DNA of 61,995 nt, taken from assembly GCA_015179025.1 (NCBI GenBank), contig WHUX01000274.1:1-61995 (forward strand), given 5' to 3'. The stretch comes from Terfezia claveryi. Its lineage: Eukaryota; Ascomycota; Pezizomycetes; Pezizales; Pezizaceae. Below the pieces are notes generated by a model, which was given only the letters and a program-made list of their open reading frames with translations, ran no database searches and was not told where the DNA came from. The position numbers and the translations under genes are program-made. Of this stretch, positions 55,068 to 61,995 are shown in pieces. Position 1 is the first letter of the stretch; every line of letters begins with the position of its first letter.

Positions 55068-55594
55068 TGTTGTGGCATACATTCTGTGCCCTTCCTATGT
55101 CGTTATTACTTTCTATTTCGGCATCTATATTAACTTATATCATTATATGTTTCTCTATTACGATATCCTTTCTATTATTATCTATCTAGTTTCTATTACG
55201 AGTACTATATCATGTTTCACCTGCAGCTTACTCTGCATAGTTACTATACGGTTATACTCACATGTTTATATATCCATGCTCGTTATTTCCCACACTGTCT
55301 TACTTGAATATTACATGCATACAACCTTTCTACTTATGGATTTCTCTACGTTTATTCCTCTTCAAGTTAGGTTGTCATATGGTTCATTTCCTCTCTATAT
55401 TCATGTACTTAAGACCTTGTCCACCCACTCTCTAGATAGTTTAATCAATCACGCACGCTGAACTCCCACTGCACTCGTCCTCAATCCCCATATCGTCCTC
55501 GCACTCCTGTGACTCTAGCTTGCTCAGTAAACTCTCCGCTGGTCACTACGCTACCTTTACGCTGTCCCGTTACTATAATCTATCCACTTTAATA
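55068..55594 (+). repeat. 3' LTR of the copia element
   Basis: Copy of 50168-50698, from TGTTGTGGCATAC to CCACTTTAATA. It is followed by sequence that does not continue the interrupted X copy 4. Confidence 0.9.
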
Positions 55595-56196
55595 GATATA
55601 GATTGTATAAACGGTACCGAATAAATACTGTCTAGTACCATTCATTACAATTAGCCAGTATAGGTACTTACACTTATCGGCTAAAGTTCCTCAGGAATAT
55701 TAAGCACCACCCTGTCATTCATGTTTCTATAATTGAGCCAGCCATAGACGACCCCCTCTCCAGATAGAAGCACCCTCCACCGCTCCTTGTTATGGTCGAA
55801 GGAGAATAGGAGTAGTAGGTAGAGGAAGTACTGAATTTGAGAAAGCAGTATGGCCATCTGCAGTATAAAGTCAAATGGCTAGGGGATAAAGAGACAACTT
55901 GGCAGCCTGCAGAGGACCTGGAAAACGCCCCTGATCTGGTGGCCTCATTCTACCAGCATACCCTGGAAAGCCCCACCCTGTCGAATAATACCTCATCGTA
56001 CTTTATTATTGTCATTTAAAGTTAGAGTTAAGGTTGTTTTTATTATTGTTTAGGTTCAGAGTTGGGTCGTGTGGGTCATGGTTATTATTATTGTTATTGT
56101 TGTTATTGTTGTTGTTGTTTGGAGTTGGGGCTTATTGTTACGTTCCTCATATTTATGGGTTCTTGTTGCTGGAGCTCCGGCCTAAAGAGGGAATAG
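55595..56196 (+). pseudogene. integrase end and chromodomain of X copy 5
   Basis: Plus-strand 3' remnant of an X element. From about 55660 it reads TYRLKFLRNIKHHPVIHVSI, then several TAG/TAA stops in the EDEEE spacer. The chromodomain lies at about 55822-55950 (VEEVLNLRKQYGHLQYKVKW, KETTWQPAEDLENAPDLV). A TAA near 56017 ends the frame. The following 3' UTR is TTATTG-rich and ends in the polypurine tract AAAGAGGGAATAG at 56184-56196. Upstream pol has been lost at the copia junction. Confidence 0.82.
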
Positions 56197-56627
56197 TGTT
56201 ACAACCGTCTTGCTCTTGCCTTTGGGTTATTATTGTCTAGTGTTCTTTATTGTTATTATTATCAGAAAGTCTATTAGGTCTCTATATATATATATACCCT
56301 GGCTCTTTCACTCTTGTCGGATCCCCATCCAACATCTTGTATATCCAATACAGGACTTTGCTTCTCTCCATGAAGATATATCCTCCTTGTACACCCCTTG
56401 CTATTGTCTTGCCTTGCCCTTCCATGTCTTACCTCTTCGAACAGCTCTGTAGCCCAGCTGCCTCCCACCGTCACACATGGTAGCTATTTCTGTGTGTCTC
56501 TTACCTCTTGCCTTTGCCCCCATCCTAGCCTTCTAGTATCATATATATAGCGTTCTTATATAGGCGATCTTCTTGCCCACTACATAGGCGTACCCCTTGT
56601 TCGCCTCACCCCTCAAGCCACATTACA
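56197..56627 (+). repeat. 3' LTR of X copy 5
   Basis: 431 bp from TGTTACAACCGTC to AAGCCACATTACA. It is shorter than other X LTRs because the palindrome array near its start is missing. The TATATATATATACC box lies at about 56284-56297. Only nine bases (CTAGCATAT) separate it from the 3' LTR of X copy 6, which points the other way. Confidence 0.85.
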
Positions 56628-56636
56628 CTAGCATAT

Positions 56637-57291
56637 TGTAACGAGGGCTCTGAGGGACAAGGCGACCAAGGGGTACGCTGGGGCAGTTGCAAGAGGGAAT
56701 CGCACACGTAGGAGCGCTACATGTGTGATTTGGGGAAAGGCTAGGGTAAGACATATGTAGGAATGCTATGTGTATGATCAGGGAAAGGCTGAGATGGGGG
56801 GCAAGGGCGAGAGGCAAGAGAGGCAGAGGGCAAGGGACACGAGACATGTAGAGGTAGTTGCCGCGTGTGTCAAGGGAGGCAGCTGTGCTGCAGAGTTGTT
56901 TGTACGAGACAAGGATATGCACAAGGGAAGTGCACAAACGCTGGGAGAAGCAAAGTCCTGTATTAGGTATAAAAGATGTTGGATGGGGATCTAACGACAG
57001 TACGAGGGACAGGCTCTATATATACATAACTCAGTCAGGGCAATAGGGGAAATAAGCTTCCCTATCTCGGAAGCCAAGCAAGGTAACGATAACAATAACC
57101 CATCACCTGTGATCGCAGGTGATAACAAAGACAACAATGGTAATAACCCATCACCTGCGTCACAAGTGATGCCGAGGGCAACAATAATGATAACCCATTA
57201 CCTGCAATCACAGGTGATGTCAAAGACAACAATGGCAATGACCCATCACCTGCGATCGCAGGTGATGACAACTTAACAAATGGTTGTTACA
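56637..57291 (-). repeat. 3' LTR of X copy 6 with palindrome array
   Basis: 655 bp from TGTAACGAGGGCTC to GGTTGTTACA, then the polypurine tract complement CTATCCCCTGTTTAGG. It contains a CACACGTAG/CTACATGTG hairpin (56703-56726). Four palindromic units based on ATCACCTGCGATCGCAGGTGAT lie at 57102, 57150, 57197 and 57244, spaced 47-48 bp. The last is perfect. Confidence 0.9.
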
Positions 57292-57464
57292 CTATCCCCT
57301 GTTTAGGCTGGAGCTCTAGCAACTAGGAGGCCTGGGCACAATAACCGGCAAAATCAACACAGAAAACAACAACAAGGGTAGAAACAAGAACCCCAACTCT
57401 AAACAACAACAAGAATGCAAAAGGTCTGACATCATTTAACTGGGTAAGGCTTTCTCGAGTATCA

Positions 57465-58600
57465 TTAGTGGAACAGGGTGACCAAGTTCTGTGTGTTTTT
57501 CAAGTCTTCCCCAAGTTGCCAGGTAGTCCCCTCATCCCCTAACCACTTGACCTTGTATTGCAAATGACCATACCTCTTCCTTGAATCCAATACCTCTTCG
57601 ATCTCCCACTCTTCTTTACCCTCGATTACCACAAGAGGGGGAGAAGGGTGTTTCTCCCCTGGGAGGGGATTGTCAGCCGCTGGCTCAATTTCCAATACGT
57701 ATACAACTGGGTGGTGTTTAATGTCCTTGAGGAACCTCAATCGATAGGCATGAGTGCCCACAGTGGCTACCACCTCGAATGGACCCAAGAACTTATAGTC
57801 AAGATTGCTAGATAGCTGTTTCGTTCAGAAGTGCCTGCTGGATAGCCACACCTTATCTCCTAGCTGATACCTGGGGGCTGGCAACCATGATCTGTTGGCA
57901 TACTCCACTTGACTGGCTTGAGCATATACCAGTTCAGCTCTTAGGGTGGAGTGCAACTCAGCAATCTCAGTGGTGAACTCCTTGGCCGGAGTGTTCTCCT
58001 TAGCCTTGTGTAGGGGTGCTAGGGAGTCCACGAAACGAGGGTGCCAGCCATAATTGGCCAGGAACGGGGAGGTTTTTAGAGTCTCTAAGAAATGGTTGTT
58101 AGTGGTGAACTCATAGGTTGCTAGCAGTGAAACCCAGTTGTTTTGCTGGTAATTGACAAATGCTTTCAGGTACTGCTCCATGATCCCATTTATTCACTCG
58201 GACTGCCTATCTGTTTGGGGATGATATGCCGTGGAGAGATGTACGTTGATTCCCAGAAGCTCGCAAAATACCCTCCAGAAGTCCGAGACGAATTGGTGCC
58301 CATGGTCCGAGACGACTAACTTGAGGAGACCATGGTAGCAGAATACATGGTTGAGGTACAGGCCAGTGAGGTCCCAGGCCAAACAGGTATCATGGTAAGG
58401 TATAACATACCTTATTTTGGTCAATCGGTCTACTACTATGAGAATAGTATTAAACCCTGAATCCTCTGGCAACCCAGTCATAAAGTCTATGGTCAGGTGT
58501 TGCCAAGGTTAGTCTAGGATCTCCAAGGGCTTCAGGGTCCCATAAGGAGCATGATAGGTAGGCTTAGCACGCTTGCAAACATGGCAGTTCCATATGTACC
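57465..58600 (-). pseudogene. integrase with chromodomain, X copy 6
   Basis: Core at 58481-58194: VVDRLTKIRYVIPY, the second Asp in VVSDHGHQFVSDF (usually SDRG), and the Glu region QTDRQSE at the end. 58181-57825 holds the C-terminal core (MEQYLKAFVNYQQNNWVSLL, HPRFVDSLAPLHKA, LGDKVWLSSRHF). 57788-57465 holds a GPF motif at its start (MGPFEVVATVG), HPVVYVLEIEPAADNPLPG and the chromodomain (IEEVLDSRKRYGHLQYKVKW, GTTWQLGEDLKN). Short gaps with stops separate the three parts. Confidence 0.87.
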
Positions 58601-59129
58601 ACTCCACCTATTTCTTCCGTTGGTCAATCCACGTATATTGCCTAGCTAGCAGCTCTAATGTTTTAGCTACCCCAGTATGACCCACAGCCAGGGTATCATA
58701 GTGTTCCTTGATCAGCTGCATCCGTAGCATCCCTTTAAGTATATAGAGCCGATCTAGGTTGTATAGGAGGCCGTCTTGAGTGGTGTACTCGGCTAGGGAA
58801 ATCTTGGTGTGACGGCGCTGCCCAGACTCTACTGCAGCGATTATATCCTTAACCAGGTCGTCCTCCGCATATGCCCGTCGTATCCGCAGAAGGAGATCTG
58901 CTTCGGGGTTCGCTTCAGCTTTAGCATCAGCATTAGCATCAGCATCAGCATGGCTATTGGCTGCCAGGTCGAGATTTTTAGGTTTCAGTACTACCTGATT
59001 TTGGTACTTCAGCCTTTCATCTGCTCTGGGGTACGCTTCAGCTCTAGCATCAGCATCAGCATCAGCATTGCTATTGGCTGCCAGGTCGAGATTTTCAAGT
59101 TTCAGTACCACCTGATTTTGGTACTTCAA
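58601..59129 (-). pseudogene. RNase H-integrase linker with duplicated block, and HHCC domain, X copy 6
   Basis: A 173-codon frame. It opens with [20 protein letters not shown] and an Asp-Ala run, then repeats the same block (KYQNQVVLKPKNLDLAANSH) with a second Asp-Ala/Asn-Ala run. LLLRIRRAYAEDDLVKDI and the start of integrase follow (DGLLYNLDRLYILKGMLR, then the HHCC histidines in EHYDTLAVGHTG). Copies 3 and 4 contain the block only once, so this is a tandem duplication of about 130 bp. Confidence 0.85.
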
Positions 59130-60530
59130 CCTTTTATCCCTCCCTTTAGGGAGATCTCCTGATCTCTGGTCAGTGCATCCGGCTTACCTCCAGCTTTTCC
59201 AGGCCGATACTTAATTTTGAAGTTGAATCGAGATAAGAACTCTGACCACCTAGCCTGCCATTGGTTCAGCAGCTTAGTGGTAGTGAAGTACTCAAGATTC
59301 TTATGATCGGATAGCATCTCGATAATCCCCTTGGCTGACTCCAGGTGAGGCCTCCATTCCTCAAAAGCTCGGACAATAGACATTAATTCCTTATTATAGA
59401 TCTTGTAATTACACTCCGCCAGAGAGTGCTTTTTGGAGAAATAGGCTACCGGGTGGAGGACTCCATTAACATACTGGGACAGGATTCCAGCAGAGACATA
59501 GTCAGAGGCATCCATTTCTATGATACACTCGTTATCGGGATCAAAGTGAGCCAGTATAGGTGCTGAGCAAAAAGCTTCCTTAAGGTTCTGGAAGGTGGAT
59601 TGGGCTTCTAGACTCCAGTGGAATCGCTGGTCCTTTTTGGTCAGGGCTATAAGGGGGGCCATGATCTTAAAATACTCTAGAATGAAACATCGGTAAAAGT
59701 TGGCGAATCCTAGGAAGGCCTGAACATTTCTAAGATTTGCTGGGACTTTCCACTCCTGAATAGTGGTGACCTTGGCGGGGTCCATTCTAATACCTTCCAT
59801 AGTGATGATCAACTCTAGATACTTAACCACCTGTACATGGAACTCGCACTTTTCCAGCTTCAGATACAACCCAGCTCCCTCCAGCTTCTTCAGCACTTGT
59901 CGGACATGGATCTTGTGTTCTGCTAGGGTATCCAAGTAGATGAGGATATCGTGCAGGTAGGCGGTACAGAATACATCCAGAAAGTCCCGCAGAGTGTCAT
60001 TGATAAAGTGCTGAAAAGAGGCGGGAGCATTGGTTAGGCCGAAAGACATCACATTATACTCAAATGGCCATATCGTGTCCGAAATGCAATTTTCCACTCC
60101 TCCCCCTCAGTAATTCGTACCAAGTTGTATGCCCCTCTCAGATCCAATTTAGTAAACTATTTTGCTTTAGAAAGTCTGGCTAATGTCTCCTGGATCAGGG
60201 GCAAGGGGTATTTGTTCTTGACCGTTATCTCGTTCAGGCCACGATAATCAACACACATTCAAAGAGAGCTGTCCGACTTCTTCATGAACAGCACAGGGGC
60301 ACCCACTGGGGAGGAGCTATAGTGAATGAAGCTCTTGTTGGGGTTTTCTTCCAGATACTTTTTCAGAGCTTCTAGTTCCACTCAGGACATCTCATAAAGA
60401 GGTCCATAAGGGGGGGTCTTTGCTTCCACCAGTGGGATTGTGTGGTCGTATGGTCGATGTCGGGCAAGCTTTTCTACTACTTTTTCCAAGAACAGGTCAA
60501 TGAATTCATGGTATTCCCCTGAACCATGGA
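59126..60530 (-). pseudogene. reverse transcriptase-RNase H, X copy 6
   Basis: The 323-codon frame 60097-59126 begins in the RT palm ([20 protein letters not shown]). It has the active site as [11 protein letters not shown], with His replacing the first catalytic Asp of YLDD. It continues through the thumb ([18 protein letters not shown]) and RNase H ([47 protein letters not shown]), and ends [13 protein letters not shown] fingers are in broken frames from about 60530 to 60100. The Asp-to-His change should abolish polymerase activity, independent of the frameshifts. Confidence 0.88.
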
Positions 60531-61300
60531 TTTCTACTCCTCCTTATATCTCATCTTATTAATCTCTAGTTTCACTTCATGTATGGAAAGAGCGTGTGCC
60601 TTCAGCTTGGGCCTCCTAGTTAGGTAAGCGAAAGCCCCTGCCCCGATAAAGCTAATGTTCAGGGGTTTTGGGGTTGCTAGGGGGACAGAGGGGATAAGGG
60701 AAACAGGGGAAATAGGGTAAACAGGGGCAACAGGGGAAGCAGGAGTAACCAGGGAGTGGGCAGCATTGATGTGCATAGGCTAGTGTACTACCTGGGGTGG
60801 GTGGATTATCGGGGGTGGCAATGTGCATAGCCCCGTGATGGTGATTTTTGGACCTCCACAGTTTTTTCTGCAATAATGGCTGTTGAATTGCAAGGTGTAC
60901 GAGACGAAGCTGACTGACACAGCAACCATTGGGAGCCTGGAGATCCCAGGCACAATTGGATTATATAGTTTGGTCACAACATTGGGAGGTCCTCCGAATG
61001 GTCTTCAATGGCACTGGGAAGACACACAAGGTCAGTAATAGCTACAGAAGAGATAGGGCAGCCATTATTGACGTCGAGAAGGTGAGGGGTCTTTAACTAT
61101 GAGGTTGGTATGGAATTTTTACTGATGAAGGCCTGATCAATAAATACAATTCCCGAAGCACCATAATCGATGAGAGCTGATATTACTACTGTTTTACTAT
61201 TGAATTTAATAGTTATTATAACTACAAATGCTCCAAACAAGTGAGATTCATCAACAGACATAGGTGCAGGCAAAGAAAAGCAGACAAATATAAATAGCCC
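60531..61300 (-). pseudogene. protease region, X copy 6
   Basis: The active-site stretch near 61130-61180 reads ALIDYGASGIVFIDQAFISK, with Tyr (TAT) where copies 3 and 4 have Cys (TGT). It continues to a Pro/Val/Ala-rich spacer (60776-60534) containing [20 protein letters not shown], the same protease-RT connection as in copies 3 and 4. Stops break the frame near 61090 and 60980. Confidence 0.72.
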
Positions 61301-61995
61301 TAGGTAGGTCCCTTGCTAGTGTCAGTAACTAGGCAAGGGACAGGGCTTTTCCCGACTCATCAACCTCCTCGATCCTGGATTCGGAGATGGCATGTGTAGC
61401 CATTGAGCGGTTATTGTGGAGGGGACAGGCCACGATAAAATGGTCCCCTTTCCGCATACTATGCACAGCCCATTCATCCGGCAGAGATCTCTCTTCTCCT
61501 GAGTTAACCTTGGCCTACCTGCAGATAGGTCCATAGGCGCGGGACCACCCACCACTAGAGAGGGGTATACGGGTTTGTTGGCCAAGGGCAGAACTTGGGC
61601 AGGCTTGAGGGTCGGTTGCTGTTGTGGTGGTTGCTGAGGTGAGCGGGTAGCAGGGCGGAATGTAGAGTGGTGTCTCAACCTAACCATCCGTTGTTCCACC
61701 CTAGATGCCTGGTCGATTAATTCGTTGAGACTCTTGGTCTCTGGATGGGTGACCATGGCTTGTTGAAGCTCATCATTAAGTCCCTCCTGAAACTGCTTGA
61801 GCTTTGACTAGTCATTCCACAATACTTCTGCTGCTAGCCTGGAGAACTTTGCCACATATGTGGACAGATCCGAATTACATTGTTTCAGGGCTCGGAGGTC
61901 TCAGCTAGCCATACTCACGGCATCAGGGTCCCCAAAAGCCCTGTCTAGAATAGTGAAGAGTGCCGAGATGCCATCTAACTTAATCCCAGTCTTAA
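61301..61995 (-). pseudogene. gag, X copy 6 (partial)
   Basis: A 144-codon frame at 61756-61322 contains KSLNELIDQASRVEQRMV (end of capsid), a Pro/Gln-rich linker, APMDLSAGRPRLTQEKRD and the knuckle, read as CIVCGKGT in this frame, with its His and last Cys shifted by one base. The capsid core continues to the window edge with stops near 61810 and 61900. It corresponds closely to X copy 2 at 11570-12240. Confidence 0.82.

Larger units (their letters stand above)
50168..55594 (+). mobile_element. Ty1/copia retrotransposon
   Basis: A 5.4 kb plus-strand element with LTRs of about 531 and 527 bp, gag, GAG-pre-integrase, integrase, RT and RNase H. Integrase before RT is the copia order. It differs from the Ty3/gypsy elements around it in gene order, GC content and LTR sequence. 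Flanks ACAAG and GATAT do not form a target duplication. The frame is broken at several points. Confidence 0.93.
56637..61995 (-). mobile_element. Ty3/gypsy chromovirus, family X copy 6 (5' end outside window)
   Basis: Minus-strand X element with a 655-bp 3' LTR, integrase-chromodomain, linker, RNase H, RT, protease and part of gag, running off the right edge. Frames are longer than in copy 3 but all are broken, and the RT active site is mutated. Confidence 0.9.

Overview
The window looks like a piece of a filamentous ascomycete (probably Pezizomycotina) genome. It holds one recognisable host gene with a short GTATGT...TAG intron. The rest is a nest of LTR retrotransposons whose damage is mostly transition-type (CAA/CAG to stop, TGG to TAG), with very AT-rich flanks. 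This resembles repeat-induced point mutation (RIP), which is an inference from the mutation pattern. The species cannot be fixed from the sequence.

Layout. I name the families here for reference only. 1-5150: 5' part of a minus-strand Ty3/gypsy element (family Z) running off the left edge. 5151-5353: LTR scrap of family X. 5354-10409: AT-rich sequence with a mutated coding relic (about 5785-6700, minus) and the host gene at 7439-8514, an ICln/Lot5-type VOLDACS protein. 10410-12303: 5' end of an X element (plus). 12304-21971: complete but decayed family Y Ty3/gypsy element (plus). 21972-34855: a second, minus-strand Y copy, truncated and split by a complete X element (23022-30923), which itself carries a 1.66 kb non-autonomous LTR element (27486-29143). 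34885-42119: complete family W Ty3/gypsy element (minus), the youngest and least damaged. 42120-44130: relic of a Plavaka-type DNA transposase. 44131-45577: tandem repeats, a CAA/CAG microsatellite and a small ORF of unknown nature. 45578-50167: X element (minus) cut by a Ty1/copia element (50168-55594). 55595-56627: 3' end of a plus-strand X. 56637-61995: minus-strand X running off the right edge.

The autonomous elements encode the usual Gag, protease, reverse transcriptase, RNase H and integrase set. X, Y and W end in a chromodomain, which in chromoviruses directs integration to modified chromatin. Nearly all frames are broken, so most entries are pseudogenes.

Main points of interest. (1) Family Y carries a 160-codon antisense ORF between the 5' LTR and gag. 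Its ATG overlaps the gag ATG on the other strand in one CATG. The ORF has exactly the same length in both copies and an excess of synonymous change over expectation. (2) The 1.66 kb TRIM/LARD-like element has a perfect 5-bp target duplication. (3) A 22-bp perfect palindrome and two other inverted-repeat modules are shared by the LTRs of two different families, X and W. (4) Family Y has CCHC zinc knuckles between RNase H and integrase. (5) Families Y and Z have unusual protease active-site motifs.
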